Below are positions 24,586 through 36,600 of a stretch of DNA of 43,605 nt, in pieces. The notes under the pieces are model-generated. The model was given only the letters and a program-made list of their open reading frames with translations. It was not told where the DNA came from and searched no databases. Source of the stretch: Minisyncoccota bacterium (GTDB lineage: Bacteria > Patescibacteriota > Minisyncoccia > Phycocordibacterales > JAQTLZ01); NCBI GenBank assembly GCA_028711065.1, contig JAQTSY010000008.1:1-43605 (forward strand), given 5' to 3'. Within the stretch, counting starts at the first letter, position 1; each line of letters starts with the position of its first letter. Position numbers and translations under genes: made by a program.

Positions 24586-26292
24586 TTAGTACCCCATTCC
24601 CCCCATATCTGGCATTCCGCCTCCCATTCCAGCGTGCTCCTTTTTTTCTTCCGGTTCATCGGCAATCGCCACTTCTGTTGTAAGAAGAATTGCCGCAGCT
24701 GATGCGGAATTTTCGAGCGCTGTGCGAGTCACCTTCACAGGATCCACAATTCCTGCTTTGATCATATCATCTACATACTCTCCCTTAAGTGCGTCGAATC
24801 CGAAATTTACTTTTTTTGCGAGCGCGAGAGCAGAGACCGTACCGTCTTTATTTCTGTCTTTGCTGTCAGAGAAAGGATTTTTTACCTTCTCGACGACAAT
24901 CGAGCCATCACCGTGTCCGGCATTCACCGCGATCTGGCGGAGCGGAGCTTCAAGAGCATTGAGAACAATGTTATAACCAATTTCTTCATCTTCTGTCTTG
25001 AATGGCGGAACGCCCGAAAGCATTCTGCCAGCCTGAATGTAAGCCGTACCTCCTCCAGCCACAATTCCCTCTTCAATAGCGGCTTTTGTAGCATTGACTG
25101 CATCCTCGATTTTGAGCTTCAAATATTTCATCTCCGTCTCTGTCGAAGCTCCGACTCGGATAACCGCTACCCCGCCAGAGAGCTTTGCGATTCTTTCGTC
25201 AAATTTCTCTTTATCGTATTTTGAATCGGCATTTTCTTTTTGTTTCTTGAGCTGAGACAGACGAGCATCAATCTCTCCTTTCTTTCCTTTTCCGCCGACA
25301 ATCGTCGTCGTATCTTTCTTTGCAATCACTTTGTCTGCTCGACCGAGAACAGATAGATCAGCGTTTTCAAGCTTCACTCCCATGTCTTCCGTAACAACCT
25401 TTGCGCCGATAGTGACGGCAATATCTTCGAGCATTTCTTTCTTCTTATCGCCATAGCCCGGAGCTTTGACTGCGAGAATATTAAACGCTCCTCGGAGTTT
25501 GTTGAGTACAAATGTCGTAAGTGCTTCACCGTCCACATCTTCAGCGATTATCACAAGCTCTTTCTTTCCCGCTTGAGCAAGTTTTTCCAAAAGGGGCAAG
25601 ATCTCTTTTACCGTCGAAATTTTCTTGTCAGTGAGAAGAATCGGGACGTCCTTGTGTTCAGCTTCCATTCTTTCGGAATTGCTGATCATGTAGGGAGAAA
25701 CGTATCCCTTATCAAACTGAAGTCCTTTTACCACTTCACTTTCGATACCAAGAGATTGTGATTCCTCTACCGTCACCACTCCATCCTTTCCGACTTTCTC
25801 TATAGTATCGGCGATGATAGAACCCATTTCTTCCGATTCAGCGGAAATAGTTGCAACTTGTTTGATTTCTTCTTTTGTCTTGATTGATTTTGAGATATCT
25901 TTAAGCGCTTTCACCACAACATCTTTTGCTTTTTCAATTCCCGCTCGAACACCCATCGCATTGACGCCAACGCTGGTGTGCTTCATTCCTTCGGTGATAA
26001 TTGCTTGAGTAAGAATAATAGAAGTGGTTGTTCCGTCTCCAGCAACATCATTGGTCTTTGAAGCGACTTCCTTTACGATCTCCGCTCCCATATTCTCAAA
26101 TTTATCTTTGAGAGTTATCTCTTTGGCAATCGAAACGCCGTCATTTGTAATAGTTGGCGAACCATATCCTTTATCAAAAACAACATTCTTACCTCGCGGA
26201 CCAACGGTAATTTTTACTGCATTTGCGACTTGATCCACTCCGGATTTTAGAGCTTTTCGCGCAACTTCATCAAATAGGATTTTCTTGGACAT
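24586..26292 (-). CDS. groEL: chaperonin GroEL
   Basis: [40 protein letters not shown] tail. Confidence 0.98.
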   Translation of the reverse strand: MSKKILFDEVARKALKSGVDQVANAVKITVGPRGKNVVFDKGYGSPTITNDGVSIAKEITLKDKFENMGAEIVKEVASKTNDVAGDGTTTSIILTQAIITEGMKHTSVGVNAMGVRAGIEKAKDVVVKALKDISKSIKTKEEIKQVATISAESEEMGSIIADTIEKVGKDGVVTVEESQSLGIESEVVKGLQFDKGYVSPYMISNSERMEAEHKDVPILLTDKKISTVKEILPLLEKLAQAGKKELVIIAEDVDGEALTTFVLNKLRGAFNILAVKAPGYGDKKKEMLEDIAVTIGAKVVTEDMGVKLENADLSVLGRADKVIAKKDTTTIVGGKGKKGEIDARLSQLKKQKENADSKYDKEKFDERIAKLSGGVAVIRVGASTETEMKYLKLKIEDAVNATKAAIEEGIVAGGGTAYIQAGRMLSGVPPFKTEDEEIGYNIVLNALEAPLRQIAVNAGHGDGSIVVEKVKNPFSDSKDRNKDGTVSALALAKKVNFGFDALKGEYVDDMIKAGIVDPVKVTRTALENSASAAAILLTTEVAIADEPEEKKEHAGMGGGMPDMGGMGY

Positions 26293-26301
26293 AGTATTTT
26301 A

Positions 26302-26634
26302 TTAATTCAAAATTGCTGATATTTCTGATTCTCGGACAATCACATATTTTTCCCCGTCAATTTCAACCTTGTCTCCCCATGAATAGACGACGGTATCGCC
26401 AATTTTCACTTTCATTGGAACAATTTTCCCGTCTTCAAATTTTCCGTCTCCAATAGCAATAACAACACCCTTTTTTGTGCTCTTATCAGCATCAACTGAT
26501 TCTGGGATGAAAATACCAGAGCTTGTTTTGGTCTGTTTTGCCTCCTCTTCCCGAATAAGCACTCGGTCCGCGAGAGGCTGAATTTTTGCCTTTGAATCCT
26601 TCTTTAGAGCCTTTTTTGCCTTTTTTTGTGCCAT
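26302..26634 (-). CDS. groES: co-chaperonin GroES
   Basis: IQPLADRVLIREEEAKQTKTSSGIFIPES...VKIGDTVVYS. Confidence 0.95.
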   Translation of the reverse strand: MAQKKAKKALKKDSKAKIQPLADRVLIREEEAKQTKTSSGIFIPESVDADKSTKKGVVIAIGDGKFEDGKIVPMKVKIGDTVVYSWGDKVEIDGEKYVIVRESEISAILN

Positions 26635-26717
26635 ATATATGGAAATTATTGGATAAAGTAAGTAAGGTTTTTCTTACTTAAAGCCGAGTAATCTTATAGC
26701 AAAAAATAAATTTAGGC

Positions 26718-26756
26718 AACAAAAAAGCGACGCCTAACGGCGCCGCTTTTTCTCTT
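26718..26756 (-). terminator. Rho-independent terminator after the RRM gene
   Basis: AAAAAGCGGCGCCGTTAGGCGTCGCTTTTTTG on minus strand. Confidence 0.8.
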
Positions 26757-26774
26757 TCAGATTCTACTAAAAAA

Positions 26775-27059
26775 TTAGTAGTTTCCTCGAGGAGCACGTG
26801 GAGCGCGAGGTTCCATAGGTCGAGCCTCATTTACGGTGAGTGTTCGTCCATCAAGTTCCTTGCCATTCCACATGTTGATTGCAGCTTCTGCACCTGCATC
26901 GTCAGACATTTCGACGAAACCGAATCCTTTTGATCGGCCTGTCATCTTGTCCATGATGATAGTAGCTGAAGTAACTGCACCTGCTTGTCCGAAAGCATCT
27001 TGCAATGCTTGCTGACTTGTAGAGTAGGAAATCCCACCTACGTATAGTTTCTTAACCAT
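26775..27059 (-). CDS. RRM-type RNA-binding protein
   Basis: KLYVGGISYSTSQQALQDAF...SKGFGFVEM. Confidence 0.95.
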   Translation of the reverse strand: MVKKLYVGGISYSTSQQALQDAFGQAGAVTSATIIMDKMTGRSKGFGFVEMSDDAGAEAAINMWNGKELDGRTLTVNEARPMEPRAPRAPRGNY

Positions 27060-27197
27060 GTAGCAAATGTATTCTTCTAAAGTGTGTAAGGCGACCTTCT
27101 CTATTGCTTGCTTGCCGAAACACTAAAAGTGCATCTGCTCCACAAAACGTATGAGAAAACTCTTACGCCGATAAGTATACACGAAAGGGGTGAAAAG

Positions 27198-28049
27198 TCA
27201 ATCCCCTCCTCCGAAATCGGTGCTTTCTGCTGCTTCAAGATTCTCCTTCCACTCTCCGTGGAAAAGGCTGACAGGATTCCAGGGCTTTACCGCAAACCCT
27301 CCGAAGTGAACGACTGCGACATTCACCATAGGCGGAGGTATCTGCTGGCTTACCGCCGCCGGGTAAAAGAAATTAAACGTTTGCGGAAGCGGGCTCCATT
27401 TTCCGTGAAAATAAATGTTCATAATACTCTGGTCGCCGAAACGATTCACATTTCGGTATTCTTCGATGAGTTTGTGTAAGCTCTCCGAGGCGTCTTTCGG
27501 AACACTTTCGGTGGAAAAAACCAAAACACCCGCGTTGAATGAGCGGGTGCGAAGATCTATAGGAAGCGCGATAAGTTTCAAATATTCTTCATGCTGAACT
27601 GAAGACCAATGCTCCTGAATGGACGTCGGCTTCAAAAATTGGTAATACACGTCGGCGCCACTCATATCAGGAAGAGCGAAGAAACCTTTGGCCGTCGCCA
27701 ACTGTGCAATGGAACCCCTCACAATAATATCCGCGTCAAGATAGGCGACATTTTTCCAGTCTCGAAATTCCGGCTCGAACATTTTCCATTTCGCCAAATA
27801 GATCGAATCCGCATAGTGCCCGGCGCGCGGATTCTCAAATTGCGCGCAATGGATTATATAAATTCCCTTGTCTCGAAACCACGAAAGTTTTTCGTGCGCG
27901 ATGTTGTACGCAATCAAAGCAAAATCTCCCCTCCAATTGCCCTTCCGGAAGGCGCTCGAAAAAAGCTGTTTCGCGTGATCAAGATATTTCTCGTCCGCAA
28001 GAGTGGCGAGCACGCTGTCTTTTTTCTGTCTTTTCTCTTTTTTCGCCAT
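27198..28049 (-). CDS. glycosyltransferase (GT8-like)
   Basis: VAYLDADIIV, FNAGVLVFS, GDQSIMNIYF, VVHFGGFAVKPW; ORF can extend to 28106. Confidence 0.75.
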   Translation of the reverse strand: MAKKEKRQKKDSVLATLADEKYLDHAKQLFSSAFRKGNWRGDFALIAYNIAHEKLSWFRDKGIYIIHCAQFENPRAGHYADSIYLAKWKMFEPEFRDWKNVAYLDADIIVRGSIAQLATAKGFFALPDMSGADVYYQFLKPTSIQEHWSSVQHEEYLKLIALPIDLRTRSFNAGVLVFSTESVPKDASESLHKLIEEYRNVNRFGDQSIMNIYFHGKWSPLPQTFNFFYPAAVSQQIPPPMVNVAVVHFGGFAVKPWNPVSLFHGEWKENLEAAESTDFGGGD

Positions 28050-28059
28050 AGAATGCTCA

Positions 28060-28881
28060 TTATATATGAATGGCTTCCGCTTCCGCAAGATTTTTCTTCC
28101 ATTCACCGTGAAATGGGCTTTCCTTTTGCCACGGCTTCAGGGCTCGGCCCGCAAAATGGATGATGCTCGCGTCTTTTGCGTGGGCGATATTTTCTGTGTC
28201 GCTTTTCGTTGCGGAAATAAATCTATTCCATATTTGCGACAAAGGATTCCATTTTTTATAAAAATACAAATTCAAAATCGGCTGGTCGCAGTATCTTTCT
28301 ATCAAATAATAACGCTCAAAAAGTTTGGAAATGCGCGCGAATGTGTCCGGAAGTATAAGAGACGATGGAAATGACAGTACACCCGAATTAAAAGACGGAA
28401 TGGAAAGATCAAAGTTTTTTTTCAAATCTTGGAGCATATTTTCAGTAACAGCATCCCATTTGAATGAATCGTATGTGGGACTAAAAAATTGCCGTTCAAG
28501 CGGAGCATTTTCCATGTCATAGGTAGCAAAGAAACTTTCTCCTTTTGAAAGCAATTTAAGGGATTTACGTACGATAATATCCGAATCAAGAAAAACAATT
28601 TGCTTCCACTTTTTAAAAAAGTTGGTGAAGAGATGAAATTTCCCAAATTGTGCAGGAAGACGAAACACTCCACCCTTCTCTCTTTTTAGAACCGGCCAGG
28701 GGCAGGCGTGGATGAAAATGCCTTTTTCTCGAAACCATGAAAGTTTTTCGTCCGGCATATCGCAAGCGATGAGCGCGAAATCCCCTTTCCATTTACCTTT
28801 GTACAAAGAACTCGAAAAGAGTTGTTTGGCTTGTTCGAGGAAAGTATGGTCAGCAAGGGTAACGAGTACGGAATCCTTCAT
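28060..28881 (-). CDS. glycosyltransferase (GT8-like), paralog of the neighbour
   Basis: VFLDSDIIV, FNSGVLSF, CDQPILNLYF, IIHFAGRALKPW. Confidence 0.75.
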   Translation of the reverse strand: MKDSVLVTLADHTFLEQAKQLFSSSLYKGKWKGDFALIACDMPDEKLSWFREKGIFIHACPWPVLKREKGGVFRLPAQFGKFHLFTNFFKKWKQIVFLDSDIIVRKSLKLLSKGESFFATYDMENAPLERQFFSPTYDSFKWDAVTENMLQDLKKNFDLSIPSFNSGVLSFPSSLILPDTFARISKLFERYYLIERYCDQPILNLYFYKKWNPLSQIWNRFISATKSDTENIAHAKDASIIHFAGRALKPWQKESPFHGEWKKNLAEAEAIHI

Positions 28882-28892
28882 ATGTTTGTATA

Positions 28893-29609
28893 CTAACGCT
28901 TTCGATTGGGAGAAATTTTCTTTCTAAGAAGCGCCTCAATAGTAAGCGCGTCATGAGGAAAAGTCAGTTTTATATTTTCTTCGGGAGAACGTACGAGGCC
29001 AACAGACTTGCCAATTTTCCTTATAAGCTCAACCATAGCACGATCAGTAACTCCTTTCTTTTTCGCCCATTCAAGGCCTTTGTGCAAAAGGGGTATAGAA
29101 AATGCTTGCGGACTTACTGTATAAGCAAGCCGTGAACGCTCTAGTACTTTGTCTATATATTGGCCTTTTTGAGCAAACACTCTATATATAGCAGATATAG
29201 AGGCTGTTGCCGCACCTACGCGTCTTGCTTCTTTGAGGGTCTCGCGGATAAGAGCGAGAGAAGTAAGCGGGGAGATGCCGTCTTGGACAACCACCATTCC
29301 TCTCGGCGGAAGAGTAAGAAGAGCGCCCCGAATGCTTTCGTGTCTGTTTTTCAAAGCACAGAATATGCTCACTCTGCCAGAGGCAATATGCTTGGATACA
29401 AGCCGTTCATATTTTTCACTCCCCTCTGGAAAAACGACAACAATTTTTTCTATCTCCGGCAAAGCAAGAAGCGTCTCAAGGGACCAGAGAAAAAGAGGCT
29501 TACCAAGAAAAGAGACAAATTCTTTTCGCACTTTGCCGACTCGATATCTCTTTCCTTCTCCTCCTGCAAGGAGTATTGCATACGTTTCGGTTTTTTGAAT
29601 TTTTTTCAT
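28893..29609 (-). CDS. IspD/TarI-family cytidylyltransferase
   Basis: AILLAGGEGKRYRVGKVRKEFVSFLGKPL; VTDRAMVELIRKIG; PEENIKLTFPHD. Confidence 0.8.
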   Translation of the reverse strand: MKKIQKTETYAILLAGGEGKRYRVGKVRKEFVSFLGKPLFLWSLETLLALPEIEKIVVVFPEGSEKYERLVSKHIASGRVSIFCALKNRHESIRGALLTLPPRGMVVVQDGISPLTSLALIRETLKEARRVGAATASISAIYRVFAQKGQYIDKVLERSRLAYTVSPQAFSIPLLHKGLEWAKKKGVTDRAMVELIRKIGKSVGLVRSPEENIKLTFPHDALTIEALLRKKISPNRKR

Positions 29610-30583
29610 CTCGCTTCAAGTTCGCGAAGAACGCTTTTTATTTTTGCTTCGGTCTTGGGACGACTCCAATTCCACGGATAGAAGATTTTTTCTGCAGATA
29701 CCGCTACAGGAGCTTTTTTCACTTTTTCAAAACTCCATTCTCTCCAATCGGAAATTTTCATGCTCTCATCAAGGATCGTGTTGAATCGGGGTTCATCAAT
29801 CTCTTGCTTCACTCGCTCCCAGCCGACAGAAGGATCGACTCGGCGCTGATGCTCTCCTACTTCGGATTCTCCGCGCAAAAAAATCAAGGGCTTTTTCTGA
29901 AACCAAAAATGAGCGGCGACAGAACCGGAACCGCCGGAAACTGCGCGCTCTGAAGTGGCGCAACTTTCCAGAAATTCTTCCTGTGTAGTCAAAAGTTTGA
30001 CATCTTTCCTCTGTCTTATAAGAGTGAGGAATGGTTCGAGGATGTTCGGCGGTGTGTATGGATGAAACGAAAGCGAAGCAGAGATACCTGTTTCAAGCTT
30101 GCCGAGAATACGAAACAGATTGTCGTAATGGTTCCAATGTCGAAAACAAGTTGAGGCGAAAAGAATACTGTCTTTTTTCGTTTTTCGTTTCGGCATTTCG
30201 AGCGCCAAGAGATACCCCACTGGCTTTATTTTTTCAGGATTAATTTTGAAAACTTCGTGCTTTCTTTCTTGCGTAAGCCCTGGCTGAAACACGGCGTCGA
30301 AATAATGATTGATACAATGCGCCTTGCCCGGATCGAGATACGGCCCAAATGTCATACCGTGTTTGGTCAAGATCTGTTTGCCTTTCAGAAGCGGATGGAG
30401 ATGGTAGAAAATATCGCTGAAAAACCAAACGACATCTTCTCCGTCTTCTTTCAAAAGCTCTGGAGAAAAGTTTTCCGTAAAGATTGTGCAGGGATACTCG
30501 ACAAATTCTCCCCCAAGAAGAGAATGGAGAAATTCATAATGAATTTTCTGATGCGCCACGCCGACAAAATACTTATACTTCAT
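29606..30583 (-). CDS. CDP-glycerol glycerophosphotransferase-like / GT-B protein
   Basis: ILTKHGMTFGPYLDPGKAH; GGSGSVAAHFWFQKKPLIFL. Confidence 0.55.
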   Translation of the reverse strand: MKYKYFVGVAHQKIHYEFLHSLLGGEFVEYPCTIFTENFSPELLKEDGEDVVWFFSDIFYHLHPLLKGKQILTKHGMTFGPYLDPGKAHCINHYFDAVFQPGLTQERKHEVFKINPEKIKPVGYLLALEMPKRKTKKDSILFASTCFRHWNHYDNLFRILGKLETGISASLSFHPYTPPNILEPFLTLIRQRKDVKLLTTQEEFLESCATSERAVSGGSGSVAAHFWFQKKPLIFLRGESEVGEHQRRVDPSVGWERVKQEIDEPRFNTILDESMKISDWREWSFEKVKKAPVAVSAEKIFYPWNWSRPKTEAKIKSVLRELEAR

Positions 30584-30635
30584 GGCACTATCCTAGCCTA
30601 GTCGCACTCACTTTTCAATCAAAGAGGATAAGGGA

Positions 30636-33600
30636 TTACTGAGTCCCGCCATCGGATGGAGGAGGTGTCGAATCAGAAGGGGGTGGTGGAGTATCGGGAG
30701 AAACTTCTGGAGCGGGAGTTTCGGTAACCTCTGGTGTTGGAGCTGGAGTCGCTGTCAGTTCAGGAGATTCAGTTGGCGAATCTGCGGGAGTTGGTGTAGG
30801 GGTCGCACCTCCTCCACTTCCACCTGCGTCAGGTGAAGGGGTTGGCGAAGCGTCGATTACTGGAGTTGGAGTCGCCGAAGAATCACCGCCTCCAGAAACT
30901 TCCGGCGTAGGTGTTGGCGTGGAAGAATCTCCGGAACCTGAACCAGAGTCAACTGGAGTTGGGGTCGGAGTTGCAGTTATATTAGCTGTCGGAGTCGGAG
31001 TTGCTGAAGAAACATTGTTTGCGCAGTCACCGTCCTCACTTCTCAAAACTCCATTTTCAGTAAAGATACAAACAGGATTTCCCGTCTTTCTGTCGTAGAT
31101 GACCACGCCAGTCTTGGAAACATCTGCAGAATTTTTGATAGTAAGATTATCAACAACTGCATTTTTTGCTTTGAAGTCAATCGTCTGCACACTCTGGAAT
31201 ATTCCGGCAATAGCAGTGAGTCTTTCAACCGCAAGATTTTTCACGTATGAAATCATATCGGTCATTGCGATACCAAGAGATTCAAACGAACCCCGGACGG
31301 AATCTGATACTTCCGAGAGAGCGCTTGAAGCCACGGATGCCGTAAGAGTTCCAGAAGAAACCACTCCTTGCTTATTCTCTACAAAGACAAGTATCGTATT
31401 ATCAGAGGATTTATAACTTCCGGAAAAAGTTTCGAGCGCCAAACCCACAGAATCTTCGTTCGATGACGCTTTCTTTCCAACTCCGGAAACCGAAGAGAGT
31501 GCAATTCTATCTCCAATACTAATCGCACCTCCTTCAAGATTTACTTTCACCGGCACGCGTCCAGAAAGAGCGATTGGCACTTTTCTGTCATTGGGGAAGC
31601 GATTGTCGCCAAAACCTCCGAGCTCAACCCCGGGCTTGGTAGAAACGATTCCAAGAAGCGGAGCTTTGAGAGAACGGTTCGCCGTTTTTACAAAAACAGG
31701 ATTGTCTAGGTCGAGTGCGGTAATTTCTCCGGCAGAAAGTTCGCTGTCTTGGGTTGGGTATTGCTCTGCAAGGTCGGTAGAAGTAATCGAAGTCGAATTC
31801 GCGTAAATAGTTCCGGCAGTCGTTGCCGTAGAACAATCGCCATTATCATCAACACAAAGCCATCCGTTAGAAACTTGGACATTCGCCTGATTGGTGCCAT
31901 TACCAACGGTAAGCGCTTCTGCAGGAGTGGAAGTTCCGATACCGATATGGCCAAACGAGTCAATAGTGATTGGAGTTGCTCCGGTTCCGCTAAAGTTCGA
32001 GGTCAAAGTTGCTGTCGAAGTAGCGGCGCCAGAAATATGCAAAATAGAATTGATGTCCTGAATTGCAGAGACGGTCAGGGCTTCAAGATGCCCGTAGGCG
32101 ATGCCTTTGCTTCCTTCCGCGCCCGAAACTACTTCCGGCGCCACTTGCTCCACTTCTTGGGCGATAAATCCGATCTGCGGTATGCCCGTCCCTTTCATGG
32201 TGTAGTGGCGAGGGTCGAGGGCGAGGACAGCGCAAAGGCCCCCTGTCAAAGACGTGATATTTTCCTTGTATGAAATGTCGGATGCGTCAGTCCAGACTCC
32301 GCTTGCATTGAGCGTTGCGTCTCCGGTCGCGCCGCTTCCGTCGCCGACAAAATGAAGGGCGCTGTCGCCACCGGTGCCTTGCATGTAAATTGCTCGCGAA
32401 GCGCTTCCGTTATTTGAAGCGACCAAGATTCCGCCGGCGATAGTATCGGAAGACTGCCCCACAGACAAAAGTGCCGCCGGCGACGTCGTGCCAATGCCGA
32501 CATTCGCCGCGAATGCTCCCGTGCCACCGAGCACGATACTATTTGATGCCGTGACTTGGGCGTTGTAGCCGATCGCGACCGAGTTGCACACCCCGATGTC
32601 GGTCGCTACTGTGCCGTCGCAGAATCCGGCGTTGGTTCCGAAGAAGAGATTATTGTTTCCGCAAACGCCAATGTACCCCGCGCAGGTTCCAAGGACCACG
32701 TTATCGGTACCAACCCCCGCTCCGGTAGTGTCTCCACCCCAGGCAAAAGAGCCGATGATAGTGTTGTCATTCCCTGCCACTCCACAGTAGCCGGCGGCAT
32801 TACCACCAGCGATGAAGTTAAATTGTCCGCTTCTACCAGAGTCGTCATATCCCCAAGCAGAGTAGCCTACAATGGAATTGTAGGAACCCGCCACTCCGCA
32901 GGTGCCATCTCCAGCATTACCACCAATAATAGAATTGAAAATCCCTGACACTCCACATATACCAGCGGTATAGCCAATGATAGAGTTAAATGATCCGGTA
33001 ATTCCGCAGTAGCCAGCGGAATTACCAAGAACCACATTGTAATCTCCAGTTCCTGCTCCAGTAGTGTCGCTACCCCAAGCAAAAGAGCCCATAATGGTAT
33101 TGCCCGTACCTCCAACCCCGCAATAACCTGCACAGGTTCCAAGTACCACGTTGTCGTTTCCCACTCCAAGTCCAGTCGTATCATTCCCCCAGGCACAAAC
33201 ACCGCCGATAAAGTTGCACGAACCGCAGACTCCGCAGAAGCCAGCCTGACTGCCGAGAAGAGTGTTGTCGTTACCAGCGATTCCTAGATAGCCGGTATTA
33301 TTTCCAATAATGGTGTTGCATGCCCCGGTGAAGCCGCTTGTCCAAGCACTTCCAGCCCCCTGGCCTCCGATAAAGTTTGAATTTCCGCAGACGCCGTTGT
33401 AACCGGCACAGCTTCCGAGAATAGTGTTGTCATTCCCTGTTACCGGCGCTCCGCCTCCGGCGTCGCGGCCGATGATGGAGTTGTAACTTCCGCCGATGCC
33501 GCAGTAGCCCGCGCGGTAGCCCAAAACTTCATTGTATGAACCGGCCACCGCGACATTGCTTGCCGTTTGATAACCGGCAAAAAGGTTGCCACAGGCGCCG

Positions 33601-36600
33601 CCGGTAAAGCCGGCGGCGCCCGTCTGATATCCAAGCAAAACATTGTTATCCGCGCTCACAAAGTTGCCCGAGACATCCACACCCGCGACGCGGAATGCTC
33701 CGCTCACATTGACATCGCCCGTAACATCCACTGCGTAGGCAGGCGAAGTACATCCGCCGAAGCCGACGAAGCTCGGATTGCCGGAAAGATCATTTTTTAT
33801 ATACACGCTGGTAGACGTGGCGGTGCCGTTGCCGGTCAAGAAATTCATATTGCCTCCGCTTTCAAAATTGAGATCGCTTCCCGACGTGATGCCGCTTCCC
33901 GCGCCTCCGGCATTGGTGCCCATAAAGGTCATGTCCGGGAAAAAGATGCCGTTGCCTCCGCCTTCGATTTTGATATTGCCCGCAACATCGAGCGCTTCCG
34001 ACGGAGTAGTGGTGCCAATGCCAACATTGACCGCGTGGATGCCCGTGCCTCCGAGCACAAGCGAGTTGCTTGCGCCGACGGTGGCGTATTCTCCGATGGC
34101 TGTTGCGTTACTCAAATTGCACGCGCCGACATCAGCAAAATTTCCGAGCAAAAGATTGGATGAACCAGTGGTGTTGGTGAGGCCTGTGTGGAAACCGATG
34201 AAAGTATTGCACGAACCGCTTGTACTATTGTATCCAGTGCACGTGCCGAGGAAAAGATTGTCATTGCCCGAAATTGCCGAGCCCGCTCCTGCGGCGTTGC
34301 CGAGAAAAACGTTGCTCCCTCCCGCCACGCCGCAATACCCTGCGCAGGTGCCCAAGACGACGTTGTCGCCTCCCGTGCCAACGCCGATCGTGTCTCCTCC
34401 CCAGGCGGAAGTACCGCCGATGAAGTTGCTTGAACCACAGACTCCGCACATGCCGGCGTCAGTACCGATGATAGAGTTCTGGAAACCGGAAACGCCGCAG
34501 TACCCGGCGTTGTATCCAATAATGGAGTTGAACTGCCCAGTTCGACCGACGGTGTCGTTGCTCCAAGCACTGAAACCAATGATGGAGTTCGCACTCCCCC
34601 CAACTCCGCAGAGGCCAGCGTTGTCTCCAATGATGGAGTTGAAAGACCCGGCGATTCCACAATACCCCGCGTTCGTTCCCAACACCACGTTATCCGTCCC
34701 CACTCCCGCGCCAGTGGTGTCGGCTCCCCAAGCACTACCACCTCCGATGAAGTTGTCCGAACCGCACACTCCGCAGAAACCCGAGCAGGAGCCAATGAGA
34801 GAGTTGTTGCTACCGGAAACTCCGCAGAAGCCAGCCCCTTCGCCCAGCACCGTGTTGTTGGAACCGAGCCTTCCCGCGGTATCTTGTCCCCATGCTCCAT
34901 AGCCAGCGACAAAGTTGTTTGAGCCGCACATTCCGCACCAGCCGGCGCCATACCCAAACAACGTGTTACCGGTACCGCCTCTTCCGCTCTGCCAACCGGC
35001 TCCAACAGATCGACCTCCAAGAAAGTTATAACTTCCAGCGATACCGCAATACCCCGCGTTCGTTCCCAACACCACGTTATCCGTCCCCACTCCCGCTCCT
35101 GTCGTGTCATTGCCCCATGCACAAGTGCCTCCGATGAAGTTATTCGAACCACAAAGACCACCAGCGCCGGCACTGAAACCAAGAACGGTATTGTAAGAAC
35201 CGCACACTCCGCAGAAGCCAGCCTGACTGCCGAGAAGAGTGTTGTCGTTACCAGCGATTCCTAGATAGCCGGTATTATTTCCAATAATGGTGTTGCATGC
35301 CCCGGTGAAGCCGCTTGTCCAAGCACTTCCAGCCCCCTGGCCTCCGATAAAGTTTGAATTTCCGCAGACGCCGTTGTAACCGGCACAGCTTCCGAGAATA
35401 GTATTGTGACTTCCGGCTACTCCCCAATACCCCGCACACGTTCCAATCACTACGTTGTCCGTTCCAGCCGCAGTTCCTGGAATATCGTTACCCCACGCGC
35501 AGGTACCGCCGATGAAGTTGTTGCAAGCGCCACCGGCAATGCCATAGTCAGCCGCGTTATATCCAAGAATGGTGTTTCGAGAACCGGCGATGTGATTACA
35601 GCCAGTACATTCTTGCGAGCCGCCGATAAAGTTGTCAGAACCGGTAACACCTTCGTTGCCCGCATACACTCCGAGAACCGTATTGTTATTACCTGAAGAG
35701 ACGACCGAGTAGCCAGCACCGGCATACATTCCGCCGAAGAAGTTGCCACTGCCAGAGACACCCGCACTATTACCGGCACCGAGACCAATGAGAACGTTGT
35801 CGTCTCCTGAAAGTCCACAGGCTGCTGCCGCAACGCCGAGTATCACATTGCCCGAGCCAGTTCTTCCGCTCTGCCAATTTATTGCCGCGCCAGAGCCACC
35901 GATAAAGTTATCGGAACCACAGACTCCACAGAGACCAGCACAAGTACCCAGGATAGTATTGCTTGCTCCGGTGTATCCGCTTGTCCAGTTTGAACCCGCG
36001 CAGTAGCCAATAATAGTATTCTGTCCTCCGCAGACTCCGTTGTAGCCGGCACAGCTTCCTATAATAGTATTGTCGTCTGTGGTGACCGGTGCTCCGCCTC
36101 CGGCGTCGCGACCGATGATTGAGTTGTATGAACCAGCAATGCCGCTGTAGCCTGCTCGGTAGCCAAGAGCAGTGTTGTATGAACCGGCATTGGCAACATT
36201 AGCACCAACTTGGTAGCCGCCGAAGAAGTTGCCGCATGCACCGCCGGTAAAGCCGGCGGCACCGGTTTGATAGCCAAGAAGGACGTTGTTATCCGCACTG
36301 ACAAAATTGTTGCTGACATCCACTCCGGCGACACGGAATGCTCCGGAGACATTGACATCACCCGTTACGTCCACCGCGTACGCAGGAGCGGTGCATCCTC
36401 CGAAGCCGACGAAGCTTGGATTGCCGCTCAAATCATTCAAAACATAAATACTGGTCGAGGAAGCCGTGCCGTTGCCCGTTTCAAAATTCATACTTCCTCC
36501 GCTTATAAAATTGAGATCGCCCGATGAGGTGATGCCGCTACCCGCTCCTCCGGCGTTGGTGCCGAGGAAGGTCATGTCTGGGAAGAAGATGCCGTTGCCG

